Source of the DNA: Anticarsia gemmatalis
Taxonomy: Eukaryota > Arthropoda > Insecta > Lepidoptera > Erebidae
NCBI RefSeq assembly: GCF_050436995.1
Contig: NC_134755.1
Coordinates: 2,047,001-2,111,000, forward strand
DNA length: 64,000 bases
Direction: 5' to 3'
A model generated the notes under the pieces. That model saw nothing but the letters and a program-made list of their open reading frames with translations. It was not told where the DNA came from and did no database searches. A program made the translations under genes and the position numbers. Shown piece by piece: positions 1 through 11,755 of the stretch; position 1 is the stretch's first letter; each line of letters begins with the position of its first letter.

Positions 1-82
1 ACATAGATCGCCGTCAGGCAGAATTTTATTATTGAGTTAAGAATATTATTATGTGCTATAGATTTGAAAAGTTAAGTAGGCC

Positions 83-259
83 TGTAGCAAAATTTTCTAC
101 AGCTAATACTTTCAAGTATCGAGAGTTTAATATTAAATCTGTACTACCAAAATAGTTCTTACCGAGCCCGGTAGAGGTTGCTAAACACATTTTCGAGTAT
201 AAATTCTCGATAGCCGGTTGTTGGTAGTCGATAGTAGAGGTAGTAGAAAATCAAGCTAC
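83..259 (-). repeat. MITE family A copy (reverse)
   Basis: Family A is a roughly 175-bp element with ends TGTAGCGCGATTCTCTAC and its complement, and a conserved middle, gcgcctctagcgggcgtcg. The direction in which the middle reads this way is called forward here. This copy starts tgtagcaaaattttctac and ends gaaaatcaagctac. It keeps the core in reverse (cggtagaggttgct) and the arm 'gccggttgttggtagtcgat'. Non-coding; a non-autonomous DNA transposon by structure, superfamily not settled. Confidence 0.8.
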
Positions 260-265
260 CAGCTA

Positions 266-1309
266 TTTATAGTAATTGTTAAAGTTTTTGGTGTGTTCAA
301 ATAAACCACACATAACTTTAAATCGTCCGTAGTGTAAACAGACTCTAACCCTTGACGTCAAACATAATAAAAGTCTTTATACCACGACGTGAGCTCATAG
401 ATATCGCTTAGTACAAGATTTACTTCATGCACGCTAATCGGGGCTGGTCTGGCTATCTGCCAATTTTTGAAGCAACTTTGTAAACGTTCAAAACCACCTC
501 ATATTTTACTATTACATGTTATATATATTTTGGATATTTTGTTCTGTAAAATATAAAACTAGTTTCATCGATCTTAGTAGTTTTGATTCGATATATCATC
601 TGTTGCATGTAAAACCATTTGAAAAAAATATAGTTCTTGCGGAATACGCCAGAAGCGCGGTTAATTTTTTCTGCAGTTCTTGAATTCGATTGTTTAATAC
701 AATAGTTTTCGAAAATAAGCTCATTAGTAGTAAAAACGCTCTACTACACCATTTTGGTGCCATATGAAACTGATATACAATCTTGACTTTATTGCGATTA
801 CGTAGTTTCATTTATTCAAAAAGACGAATTAATAACAAGAAGAAAACATAGGTTCATAACCTCAAAATGATTAACCAAGACTACAAACCACAAAAAAACC
901 TCACCTTTACAAAACAAATCAGATTCCCACTACAAACTACATAACAAGAGCTACCATAACACATGATGTCTTAATTCCTTTGAACTCAAACATCATTTGA
1001 AGTAGTTCCAACGTTTCCTACGTACTTGTCTACTTGACATCTTACGAATTAAGATCCTTATTAGAGTAACGATGTGGTTACGAAGTGCCTTTCAAGACCT
1101 GCGTTTGATCTTCGGTTTAGGCAAAAATATAATTAGAATGTTGAAGAATTGAGGTTCTCTTGTAGGAAGTTAGAATGAAACAAAGAAAAAATAGGGATTG
1201 TTTTAATTTTGTTTTGTTATTAAAGATAATTTTAATTTCTATTGTTTAACGTAGACCAAACCAAACGTGGACAAACAGAGATGGCATGATGATCAATAGC
1301 CAGATGCTG
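266..1309. other. Unassigned AT-rich sequence
   Basis: No repeat with a partner in the window and no credible coding frame. A 71-codon minus frame at 596-811 has no recognisable feature. Confidence 0.6.
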
Positions 1310-1434
1310 TACTAGTATTGAGTACCGACGACCGGCTATTTTTTTATGAAAATCTGATCAGCGCCTCTAGGGGGCGTCGTGGTAACTATTTTAGCAGTAT
1401 ATTGCAAAAGTCAAACTCTCGATGGTTCCGTATT
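1310..1434 (+). repeat. MITE family A copy, left end worn
   Basis: Forward copy with 'taccgacgaccggct', 'ctgatcagcgcctctag', 'ttagcagtatatt' and 'gtcaaactctcgat'. A family B MITE begins within 10 bp of its right end. Confidence 0.75.
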
Positions 1435-1443
1435 ACGGATGCG

Positions 1444-1603
1444 TATTACGTATCTCAGTTGACAACTAGTCTACCTCAAATTGATTGCCAGTATTCAGTA
1501 CCTACATTGCTGCTTTTACGTAACTTGTTAATCTAAGAGAAACCAATCTACAGCTAAGTGGCTTTCTAATAGTTGTCAATAATAATATATGTGATAGCCC
1601 CTC
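1444..1603. repeat. MITE family B copy
   Basis: Begins tattacgtatctcagttg, followed by acaactagt, and ends in the inverse, taatagttgtcaataataat then gtgatagcccc. Two more copies lie side by side at 37.9-38.2 kb and share the ends. The family is about 165 bp with terminal inverted repeats near 25 bp. Confidence 0.7.
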
Positions 1604-1749
1604 GCTCGTGTTCCTAGATGAATAGTCAGACGCAACATTTGACCGATAGGACAGGAAATCCAGAGGCATTTGCTCAGCTCTGCGACACGGAAACAGGCTA
1701 AATACAACATACAACATGTTTTATTAAAATAAATTATATTTTGTACTAT

Positions 1750-1943
1750 CTAATATATATTTATAAATTCTCGCGTCACAGTTTTCGTTACCATACTCTT
1801 CCGAAACGGCTTGACCGATTCTCACGAAATTTTGTAAGCATATTGTGTAGGACTGAGAATCTGCCAACATCTATTTTTCATGCCCCTAAGAGACACTTTT
1901 TTGTTCTTCATGGCAAAACAACGTTTGCCGGGTCAGCTAGTTA
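1750..1943 (-). repeat. Repeat with head CTAGCTGACCCGGCAAAC (reverse)
   Basis: Ends 'aaaacaacgtttgccgggtc' followed by agctag, the complement of a head common in Lepidoptera. The inner part 'cttgaccgattctcacgaaa' is also typical. A second copy with the same ends lies at 11.3 kb. Probably the end of a non-LTR (RTE-like) or related non-autonomous element. Confidence 0.65.
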
Positions 1944-2114
1944 TTTACGTAATTATGTGTATTGCATCCGTTTTTTCAAATCAAAACTAGTGATCCGATT
2001 TGTACAACATTTGGGAGGGAAATACCGGGAAAGGTTAAAGCTAACTTCTACAATAAATAAAAGAACGTGGGTAGAGCCGCAGGCATAAATTGTATTTGAA
2101 TAAAAGGTAATGTT

Positions 2115-2264
2115 CTTGGAAAGGTCAAGAGCGTAGTACTCATAACCAGCGGGCATGTATCACAAGATGTATGAACGTGAATGAAGTAAAAGAAGTTTGT
2201 GGAAACCGTAATAAGTCGAGTGTTTTTAACCTTTACTCATTCCTATGGTATGGTATGGTATGGT
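2115..2264 (+). repeat. Retroelement ORF C-terminal fragment with ATGGT microsatellite
   Basis: Diverged copy of a segment whose best copies read RNRRxCMxRCMDVNEAREVC (26.9 and 61.7 kb): 'gtagtactcataaccagcgg', then 'aagatgtatgaacgtgaatg'. It runs into a four-unit tatgg repeat at about 2244-2263. Confidence 0.6.
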
Positions 2265-3066
2265 TTATACTAGATTTATTTTTATGCACCCTCTTTTAAG
2301 AAACCTATATCAAGGGTTGGCGTAAGACAAGTAATGATAGAGAAAGGTGGAAGATTTTGGGAGAGTAGTTTGTCCGACTATGGGAAAGTATAGTTAATTT
2401 AATAAAAAATATCTCCATTAACTCTCTTAAGACCTATTTGGTTTCATTGATTAAGTTACATTATTTCGTACTTTCGCGAATTATAAGTAGGCTTAGAAGA
2501 TTTAAATTCCATAAAAACGAAGCTTGGGAATTGATGAAAGCGTAGTAAAAATCCATCATTGATAGGCCCTCTGTTTAGCCCTGTAGAAGAAATCACACCG
2601 TTTTCCAAAATCACAATTTCTGGTGATTATTGTAGCCATAACAAGGCAGTATATTCTCACGTTGGTGCTCAGTATTCTGTAAGCTGTACTGCTTCAAACA
2701 TGCTCATACAGCATTCATTCTGATCGCACACGTAAGCAACTGTTCACATGAATGCACGACCGCGTCCTCTCAAATCTTAAGGTACAATATTTTGTATTGT
2801 GTAAGGAAAATACAGCCTCTTGAATGTATTTTTGCGAAGAATAACGCATAAAATATTATGTAATAAAATGTTTTTATGAAAGAGTAGCAGTAGCGGAATA
2901 ATTTAAATTTGAATTTGATTAAGCGTTTAAAACCTATGCACTCATGAATTGCCTTATAGGCAACAAGTATTGCTTGGTTTATCTGTGAAGATATATAATA
3001 TTACTTTTCCAAAAAATGGCTTCGGAGGGTACGGAAGCTGTATACAGCAAGTTAAAATCACTCTAT

Positions 3067-3255
3067 TTTAACTGCATGTTTTGGGCAGTGGTTAAAGTGT
3101 GTGATGAGCACGAGTATTTGTTCTAAATCTGGTTGTCAATTTATCTATATAAGTATGTATTAAGAAGTTTTTAAGTATGTTTATCAGTTATTTGGTTCCC
3201 ATACTATAAGTTCTGCTAGTGTGTGAGTTGTCCAATGTTATTTATTTATTTTTAG
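3067..3255 (+). repeat. SINE family S2, internally deleted
   Basis: Starts 'gggcagtggttaaagtg' (box A-like), then jumps to 'tgatgagcacgagtatttgt', and ends 'gtgtgagttgtccaatgtta' followed by a ttta-rich tail. Compared with the fuller copy at 10.1 kb, the tRNA box B part is missing. Confidence 0.7.
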
Positions 3256-4162
3256 TTTGGTTTTCTTATCAGCTTCAAGTATATAGGTCGCTATAAATAA
3301 ACAAAACTAAACCTACCAAACTACGCTGCTATATATTTACCAAAGATACGTAATAGAAAAACTCAATAACACTTCCGAAAGGTCCGCAAAACCTTCAAAA
3401 TATGTGTCACTTACAACTTTGTGATGCTATCAGTAAATAGGCTTCTACGGGCTTCCCTTGGGCGTCGTTTACTCTGTATAATCCATTAGATACTCTGAGT
3501 TGATGCAACTTTGCGTGTGTCAAGTAGTAAGGTATGTTTCTCTTAACGAATGGGGGATAAGGCGTGAGATGAGAGTAAGTTGTGTAGTTTTATGATAATG
3601 CCTTTGTTTTACGATTTGTTTTTGTGTTAAAGTGTTACAGTTGGGTAGAGTGATTGTTTTAGTTATTGAAATAGCTTTTACACCGTAGCAAATGGTACAC
3701 TGTTGTTGTAAATGAAACGACCATGTTATCAAAAAAAAAATATTTTAATTTTATTCTCGGCATGTGTTTTGCGCTATAGGGTTGTTTCCATTTTTTTAAT
3801 CAATAACAATGAAAAGTGGCTTCGTTTAAAGGCAGTACTTTTTTAATTACAGTACAAAACAAATGATACTTTCCTTTTATATTTTAGTAATTTACAAGAC
3901 GAACTAAAATAATGCTCAACATCTATATTGATTCCATATCAAACGAAAATATTCTGACATCCATAGACAGTTATTTAGGATACAGAGACTCTTTCTTTCA
4001 GAATAATATTCCCCTTCGTTACTTTTATGTTTGTAAAAGTATTTCCCGATGCTTTTCGAGCACAAATCAATGTGTGGACTCACGATTCGAATGCACCTTT
4101 CGTATAAAGTATTACACGGACGAGCGATCAGCAAATGCGTTCCATCGAGTAATTTTCTGTGT

Positions 4163-4509
4163 AACTGTAGCTTGATTCTCTACTAAAGTATCTGGGTCAA
4201 AAATGGCCAGCCGAAAAATAGGGCCACATACGTGGTACATGGTATGTGGCCCTATTTTCCGAAAATGATCCCAAAAAACGACCATAAATTCGCTCAACAT
4301 CGCTTGTGTTGCATGTATCCGAACGTCGTACTTGTCAACGCTTCCAGCGACCGGCTAGTCAGTCAGTGCCGGTTAATGTGAAAATTGTGAAATATGCATG
4401 AGGTTGGGAATAATGGTAGGTGGCCATTTCTTTCGGGTGACCATATTTAACTGTAGCTTGATTCTCTTCTGAGGTATAATATTTTTCGGCTGGCCATATT
4501 CGATCCAGG
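4163..4509. repeat. Inverted-repeat element with internal 19-bp hairpin
   Basis: An inverted repeat containing atggccagccgaaaaat lies at 4191-4219, with its complement at 4481-4509 (about 25 of 29 bases pair). Inside, 4212-4230 and 4243-4261 form a hairpin, gaaaaatagggccacata against tatgtggccctattttcc, with one mismatch and loop cgtggtacatgg. A direct repeat, aactgtagcttgattctct, stands before each inverted arm (4164 and 4450). Probably a MITE or two overlapping ones. Non-coding. Confidence 0.7.
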
Positions 4510-4547
4510 TACATTACTATCCACTACCGACAACCTGATGTATTTAT

Positions 4548-4692
4548 GTTGCCTCTATAACAAAAAGTACTAAAAGTCGAAATATAATAATTATTTAAGT
4601 GGTCCCGTATAACAAACTTAATCATTTACTCGTTTTTTGTAAATTTTATTTAGAACCCATCCTGCGCTAGCTCGACTCGCACTTGCTTTTGT
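4548..4692 (+). repeat. 3' part of a common lepidopteran repeat
   Basis: 'agtggtcccgtataacaaac' and 'gaacccatcctgcgctagct' followed by cgactcgcacttg match the end of a family often seen in Lepidoptera, usually closing '...gagtccgactcgcacttggc'. Other copies are at 14.5 and 54.2 kb. Confidence 0.65.
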
Positions 4693-5285
4693 TTACTTTT
4701 TGTGTAAATCTCGTACTATACCCTAAAGAACCATTTGCTTCACCAATAAACCAGTGTACATTTATTGGTCGTTGACAATAAACTAGTTGTAAGATAAACC
4801 TATAAATTTAAGAAGCTGCAGCGACCCAAGGGTCCTTTTAAATGTACCGTGTAATACATTTTTCTACTCGTGTTCACTCTGGTTCGATAAACGGGTTTAA
4901 TTCGAGTTTCTCAGTAAGATAAAGTTTTTGTTTTGATAATTTTGTTTAGTATGGACATTTTTATATACTCTCCTTTGCAAATTTAATGTAATTAAAACGC
5001 AATTTATAAACTAATAATGGAAATATTCATAAATATTGATACTGTATGTGTAAAAATATAGTGGCTTAAACATTTCTTTCTTCTCGTAAATTTATTATTG
5101 TAGAACTTTTAAACGAAAATATACAGCAAAATAACGTTGATGATGAATTGAGAACATCTAATGTTTTTTTAAAATCGGTTAATAAGAAATACTATAAACA
5201 CATACTTACCGATAAAGTTTTCAATCATTATTAAAAATGTCTTCAATTATCATTCGGGTACTTTACTATGTCATGGTCTTGTGAA

Positions 5286-5432
5286 TTAAAAAGAGTTGGC
5301 AGGAGTTTCTTGCCAGCTCTTCTCATTGACCCTACCTTCCGAACTGGCGGTAAATTCACTCTCTGTATCATTGACTATCATAAGTGATAGCATTTGACCT
5401 AAATTAATAAATGATTTGATTTTGATAACAAT
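5286..5432 (+). repeat. Non-LTR retrotransposon 3' end (TTGATT tail)
   Basis: Includes the imperfect hairpin aagagttggcaggag-ttt-cttgccagctctt, then 'ccttccgaactggcggtaaa', 'atcataagtgatag', 'ctaaattaataaatgattt' and a ttgattttgat tail. The same layout recurs at 35.94 kb. This is the 3' UTR type seen in lepidopteran Jockey-like LINEs. No reverse transcriptase sequence is attached, so it is a 5'-truncated insertion. Confidence 0.75.
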
Positions 5433-5764
5433 GTTTAATCAGTAACACTTTAAAAAGTATTCAACCAAGATCACTAAAATGGAGTTAACTAAGTAACTGA
5501 GTATATTAGTATTAAATAACGTTATTGTATTAATTCCATTATTATCACATAATATTGGTGTTTCCAAGAATGTCGGAAGTTATTACACGCAACACGTGCG
5601 CGGTTTGTTAGTTATTGGCAGTTGGCACGTGTTACCTCTATGTAACTGGCTGTAAATTAATAGGAGTAACGCAAACATAAGTTATTTGAAACGTCTTATA
5701 TTAATAAAAATGATAAACTATAAAAAGTTCTACAGGCCCTTTGTAGCACTATTATGTGATGATA

Positions 5765-6290
5765 TGTAGAGTCTACAGTCGGAACTATCGAGCATCAAGA
5801 GTTTGATATTTAAAATGTACTGAAAAAATCGTTTCTTCGGTTCCGTTACGGGCGTTGATCAGTACCTCGATTCTCAACCACTATCGACTACCGACAACCG
5901 GCTAGCTATCGAAATTTTGACATTTAGAATGTACTGCCAAAATGTTTCCTACGACACCCGTCAGAGGCGCTGATCAGATTTTCATACAAAATTTCTCGAT
6001 GACAGTTCGGTTGTCGGTAGTCGATAGTAGTAGAGAATCGAGTCACTGTACCGCGATTCTCTACCACTATCGAGTACCGGCAACCGGCCAGTTATCAAAA
6101 AAATTTAATGACAATCCGTTCAGCGCCTCTAGCGGGCGTTGTACAAACTGTTTTAGCAGTACATTTTGAACGCCAAACTCTCGATACTCGATGGTTCCAA
6201 CTGTAGAGAATCGTGATACAGGTATTCATACAAAATTTGTCGACATTTGGCCAGTTGAAAGTCGATAACAATAGAAAATCACTCTATTGA
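5765..6290. repeat. Cluster of four MITE family A copies
   Basis: In order: a reverse partial copy (5765-5871); a copy with the accgacaaccgg arm at both ends (about 5872-6044); a complete forward copy, tgtaccgcgattctc to gagaatcgtgataca (6047-6220); and a reverse right-hand fragment (6221-6290). Open frames here are repeat artefacts. Confidence 0.85.
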
Positions 6291-7529
6291 TGTTGCCAAA
6301 TATTAATTACAACCGTTTTTCAAAAATTATACACATTATTCGAATGGGTTTCTAGAAATAAAAAAAATATGACATAATAAAAAAAATATAAATTCAAAAC
6401 AAATGAAAATCGGGGGAAAAATTTGCATCGAAGATCATGAAAAACGTAGTTAAGCAAAATTTTATTTTTAAAGTAAAATATAGTCTCAAAATTAAAACAT
6501 TCACCAAAAATAATTCGTTCAAAATATATTAATTATCTCTCGAAAACTGCCTAAATATCTCAATACCAATTAGGGTACTATTTATAATTCTATTTCAAGT
6601 CACCAGGGATTGAACCGGGCTAATTACTGAACAGTATTTACTGAGTTACTGAGAAAATTTTGTATTAATATTAAAGTATGTAGATGGTATCGTGAAAACT
6701 CATTACTTGATAATGAAGGAACCAATCGGGCTACACGTCTCAGAGGAACAGAATGATATATTGTACGTCGTGATAATGTAAGGAGATGTAGGTATATAAT
6801 ACAAAGTTTTCCTGCTAAAAATGGATGGCTTGGTTTGCAAGTTGGTAAGATTTTCCTATGTAAAATGGTTACTTATAAAGTTTTAAATACTGTACTGTAC
6901 TAAATTGTTCTGTTTACTTAAAATAGAGTAGTAATTAAAAGTGAAAAAAAAAATGCTGCATAACAATAATATTATAATGCAACGGGTCTGAAGCGAAATT
7001 ATCGATTAAAAGGAAGGATATCTTATTTGTTACCCAACGTTCGCGATTTAAGTGACCGAGTTATAATTACTGAGGTATCGTAACTTTTCATTTTCAATGG
7101 CGGATGAAACCCATTGCATTTATATATTATAGTTACTTAAAGTTTATTAAAGGACCCATGAATTTGTTCTTAAAAAAATACGTTATAAACTGTCTGAGTA
7201 CCAAAATACAGTTCCATTTCAATCTTGTTCAGCCACTTTTCTTCCACTGAGTAAAAAATAGTAAATCAATCCCATTTCCAACTTCAAATATTTCGACTTT
7301 TGAATTTAGTCTGTTTTTAAACACCGTTTTTCTCGAAATATTGATACCACATATTTTATAGTTTGATGTGAAATGAAAATTTTCCAGGAAAACTTCAGGC
7401 TATCAGGGAAAAATGTTAACTTTTGCAACATGTGCTATCCAATATCAATTAGACCAACCAGGGCTTTTAATATAGTAGTTCACCAAAATCGGGAAAAGCA
7501 AAACCATAGAATAGCAATGCAGATTCTAT

Positions 7530-7610
7530 CCCAGTACATGCTCCGCTTAGTTTGGAATCAAATGACCGTGTGTGAGTTGTCCAATGTTATTATAATATTT
7601 ATTAACTCTA
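7530..7610 (+). repeat. SINE family S2, 3' fragment
   Basis: 'cgcttagtttggaatcaaat', then 'gaccgtgtgtgagttgtcca', then an atattt tail. Only the tail half is present. Confidence 0.75.
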
Positions 7611-8469
7611 CTAAATTTCACTTTTTCTTCCTTCAACTTCACCCAGCTGTTTATCTCATAAATATTTTATTACTTTTTAATGTTATCTTGTTTTTACTAA
7701 AGCATTATAAGTTTTAAAGCAAGTTTCAACTACTTAACCTACTTCATGACTTGTTCGTAGAAGCTAACTCGCTCTAAGTTCTGTGAAAACATTTTATCTA
7801 CTTTAAAACTGCTAATGACGGAATTATGAAATACTAGGTAAATCGCGCAAGTTTTCATGTGTTGAAAATGAACATCCTCTATCCAAAGGAGTCTTCAACA
7901 ATCATTAAAATTAATTTCAGGGAAATCAGTCCAACGCAACGTTCTGAAGCTTAACATACAGACTTTTACATTTATGATTGTAGTACAATTTTTAATGGGT
8001 GCATAAGAAGGCTGCCTTGTGTGTTTATATCCATCATCTCGTAAAAGGTCAAACGAAAAATATTGAATATAAAATAACGTAAAGCAAGCAATTCTACAAA
8101 ACTATTCAAAACCAGACTTCTACAAAAATATCAATACGCAGAAAAACTGTTCCAAAAAGGTCCAAACCAATTCAGAATTAGCTTATCTTAATAACCTTTG
8201 AACTTTTCCTCATTCTTTTGTACTAAAAATGTTTTTATTCCAACACAAAATATTAATAAAATCTCAATTTTACATTTTACTTGCCGATCGTGTTACACAA
8301 CAAAAGGATTTTTACGCAGTCCTTATTATCGAAAAATACGAATTTGACCTTTACGTTGTATCAAAAGAAATCGAACCCATTTAAACACTTTCTTTAGAGG
8401 GTTTACACACAGGATTTAGAAACGGCGTATAAATCACTTTACTGATGCCGTAACGACGTGCGTACTTCA

Positions 8470-8613
8470 GAGGCAAGATTCTCTACAGTCTATCGAGTAT
8501 CGAGAGTTAGACATTTAAAATGTACTGCAAAATTAGTTTTTTCTTCGTCCGCTAGAAGCGCTGTGCGGATTTTTATACAGAATTCATGGATAGCTAGCCG
8601 GTTGTCGATTCTA
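8470..8613 (-). repeat. MITE family A copy (reverse)
   Basis: 'gattctctacagtctatcga', 'gacatttaaaatgtactgc', 'gctagaagcgctg' and 'agctagccggttgtcgat' appear in family order. The right end is worn. Confidence 0.8.
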
Positions 8614-10142
8614 TTATAAATGCGTTTAATCTAGTTAATGAATACGAAAGTCTAAGTTATGTAGATTCTAAGCAATGAAGAACCAAAATTAACCAAAATA
8701 TTTCCTTATGTAGTATCACTAACACATTGCTCAAATGTACGAAATTACTAGTCAGAGAAATCCTAAGCTAGCAATTTAAGCATAACTTCACTTAAGTGGC
8801 AGTTCACTTACATATCTTACAAAGTCCCATTAATATTGACAAAGAAACAATCGCCGGACTGGCCACTATAATAACCAGCGCCTTTAATTTCAAGGAACAA
8901 TCGAAATTGAGTTCTAACGTAAAATAATTGGCAATTCATATAACTCACTTGCCCACACTTGCCGGTACACACGCGTTCAAATCCCTGTACATAAATCACA
9001 AAGTTTACGTGCTTCAAATTACATTTCGTCTGTAAAGGCTCTTTCTAAAGATTTTTCTGTAACAATCACGTTCTGTGCCTAAATCGAGGGTAGCAGATTG
9101 ACCTGTGTAATGTACCAGAAAATGGAATTTGCGTGTGTTATCGCCAAAATGGTAAGGAATTACGTACTCTACGGTCGATTCAATAATGCGACGGTCTTTA
9201 AGGTCGTCGCATACATATTAACGCGTAAATGGATGGCTACCGTGTCGCCTTTTTGCGACTTTTACTAGACGTTGAAAGTAGCAGAGGTAAGGTGATTGCG
9301 GTCTGACAGAACCAATTAGTGTGTGATGCAGTATATAATCTGATTGGAAGAATAGCTAAGGGCATGCCCTTTACATCCGCGCTGGAATTAAAACTTAATA
9401 ATTGTTTTGAGGAACACATAGCGACATTATCATAGTAAATTATGCTACAGAACAGCAACAAGTTTAAATATATAATACGGAAATAAACGATACGCCAAAA
9501 CGTTATGCATTTTAAGGTAAAATGCATGTTCGCGTTAATTCCCGTTTTTCTATTCCCTTAATTCTATTACACATTTAACATGCAACGCGAGAGTTTAAAA
9601 GTTACTGTAGCAAGTTTTTAAACCGCCCATTCCCATGCACTCCAAAACGCAATGGCGCTCAATGCCCATATTGAACGCATTTGGCCGTCTAAGTCACAGA
9701 TGTCGTCAATATAGGTTATGTTGCTATGTTTTTACGTATGTGTATGTATGCTACGATCCTTAGCCTTTTTTCCACATAATCTTGGTACCTTTCGCAACTC
9801 TTAAAAGGTTTCAATTAGACCTACAGATGTTACTTGTATGTAATCATGTAATTTATTTTCTTAATAAATCATGTACTAAGGTTTTATTAACTTTTAATCT
9901 CTCGAGACCGAAGGCTGTAGCGTCGCAGAAAATATGGTCCTAAAAATTATAAGTTGGACCAAAATTGAATTTTGTTTTTAGTAAATATTTTCGTAAGTAG
10001 GTAATTGGTTTATTTATCAGGCAGACTTATTAAAAGCGGTCGAAAATAGTTTTTTAAAATACTTCTTATTTTTTTAGGATTTGTAAAATCTCTTAATTGA
10101 TTCGACTAATACTAAGGTTAATAAAAATAAATAAATAAATAT

Positions 10143-10398
10143 TATTGGACAACTCACACACGGTCATTTGATTCCAAACTAAGCAGAGCTTGTACTATGG
10201 TAACCAAATAACTGATAAACATACTTATATACTTCTAAATACATACTTATATAGATACATTAACATCCAGGCTCAGAACAAATACTCGTGCTCATCACAC
10301 AAAGATTTGTCCCGGGTGGGATTCGAACCCACCACACGCGGCGCTACGGTTGTAGCGGCGAGGTGACCGCTTATACCACTGCGCCAAACGTGCAGTTA
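10143..10398 (-). repeat. SINE family S2, best copy (tRNA-derived)
   Basis: On the minus strand it opens 'tttggcgcagtggtataag' (box A-like), then gtcacctcgccgctacaacc, and gggttcgaatccc (box B) near 10320-10332. It continues through 'atgagcacgagtatttgt' and closes 'tttggaatcaaatgaccg' then tgtgtgagttgtcc. The A/T-rich tail is the (aaat)n at about 10125-10142. RNA polymerase III-type promoter boxes and length fit a SINE. Although the head is tRNA-like, no intact cloverleaf is expected to work as a tRNA. Confidence 0.85.
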
Positions 10399-10829
10399 TT
10401 AATATTAATACAGGCTTCATCAGAAAATGGCTATATTGTATAGAAAGAGAGAATATAAGAGTTATCACGATCTGTAATCTAATGTCGTCATGAACTGGAA
10501 TGAATTGTCACACAGAATCTCCATTCCTAAAAAAACACAGATGGTAGAATCTGAATCTGTATAAAAATAATTATCTTGTAGATAATTTCAAAATCATTTC
10601 GTAATAAAACGAAGCCTGTCTTATACCAAGCAGTGATAGACATGTTAAGCTCGGAGCTTAAAATTTAATCAGTCAATCAACCGATTTTCAAGTGCGAATT
10701 AATTATACGATCCTTTCTAAGCTGAATAAGTTTCAATATCAGTTAATAGCTTTATAAAGATTTTCGAATATACCTACAATATAATATTAAATCTATACTG
10801 TTATTATTTATGTACATATATGTACTGTG

Positions 10830-11085
10830 TAAGCTGAAATGACTGTTATTAATTGCACCAAAACTAATGGACAGATTTTGATGGAATTTAGAATACAGAT
10901 TGCTTATATAACCTGGATACTTTTTACTGTTAAATTAATGCAAAATTACAATACCTACTGTTTCTGCGTTAGTTACCACCCTAATCACCTACTTTTCTTT
11001 CAAACTTAGTAAGCATCAAATGATTCGATTTTACACTTTTTCTCGGACGAAATCGCGGGCAGCTTCTAGTTCACACATAATATCG
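10830..11085. repeat. Degenerate RTE-like or related repeat
   Basis: 'aaaactaatggacagatttt' followed by gatggaattt, and 'gaaatcgcgggcagcttcta' then gtt, are old copies of phrases common in lepidopteran short repeats ('actgaacggattttgatgaa', 'cgcgggcagc'). Boundaries are vague. Confidence 0.45.
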
Positions 11086-11293
11086 AGTTGATTAACGCAG
11101 GTATAAAGCATAAGCTGAAAATAACTCGGGCTCCAATCCACGTAACTTAGCAATTTAAGTTTTCAAAACTATCCTGAAGTTAGCACTAGTTAAACGCTAG
11201 TTGCGAGGCCCTAGAGGCTTCATGTTTTATATTCGGCTTTAGGCATGAGTGGAAGCGTTAATATGTTAACTTAATCATATGTTTAAATATATA

Positions 11294-11467
11294 ATTCTTC
11301 TGTAAGTGTGTATGTCACTGAACTTCTCTTAAACGACTGGACCGATTTTGATGAATTTTTTTGTGTGTGTTCAAGGGGATCTGAGAATAGTTTAGATTTT
11401 GTCCGCTGGACAATGGTTTTTAATTTAATTTTTATAGCAAAACAACGTTTGCCGGGTCAGCTAGTAT
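11294..11467 (-). repeat. Repeat with head CTAGCTGACCCGGCAAAC (reverse)
   Basis: Same ends as the copy at 1.75 kb: 'gactggaccgattttgatga', 'gtgttcaaggggatctgaga', and closing 'aaaacaacgtttgccgggtc' then agctag. Confidence 0.7.
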
Positions 11468-11755
11468 GTTTATATAAGGTTATTAATATGTATTGCGTTA
11501 GGACTTAATTTGAGAAATTACTATGAAGATTTGATAACGTCAGTGTCAGTCAAAAATAGCAGACAAGTTTTCCGACGAAACAAAATCGGTCCTAAAACAT
11601 TACGTAGGATGTTTAAATATAAGGGATAATTATGCATTTATTGCGTTAGAGCTTCATTTGAGGAATTTCTTTGATGATTTGATGACGTCAGTGTCAGTCA
11701 AATACAACAGACAAGTTTTCTGACGAAACAATATCGGTCCGAAAACGTTGGACCC
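11467..11755 (+). repeat. Two-unit tandem duplication, period about 148 bp
   Basis: cagtgtcagtcaaa occurs at 11541 and 11689. Around each lie 'attgcgttag', 'tttgaggaatttct' or its variant, 'cagacaagtttt', 'gacgaaacaa' and 'atcggtcc'. The units have diverged by roughly a fifth by eye. Starts right after the CTAGCTGACCCG repeat. Confidence 0.8.

Larger units (their letters stand above)
6300..10130. other. Mostly unassigned sequence
   Basis: Apart from the SINE fragment at 7.53 kb and the MITE at 8.47 kb I see only AT-rich sequence. A 114-codon frame at 7373-7717 runs into the SINE fragment, so it is not a gene. Frames at 8817-9017 and 9237-9527 (minus) have no recognisable motif. Confidence 0.55.

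Noticed and set aside
1741..2088. 115-codon plus frame
   Set aside because: It is largely the CTAGCTGACCCG-type repeat at 1750-1943 read in one open frame.
7373..7717. 114-codon plus frame
   Set aside because: Its middle is the SINE S2 tail (7530-7610), and composition outside that is AT-driven.
10300..10398. Possible tRNA gene on the minus strand
   Set aside because: It has tRNA-like A and B boxes but continues into a SINE body that recurs in the window. No complete cloverleaf was seen.
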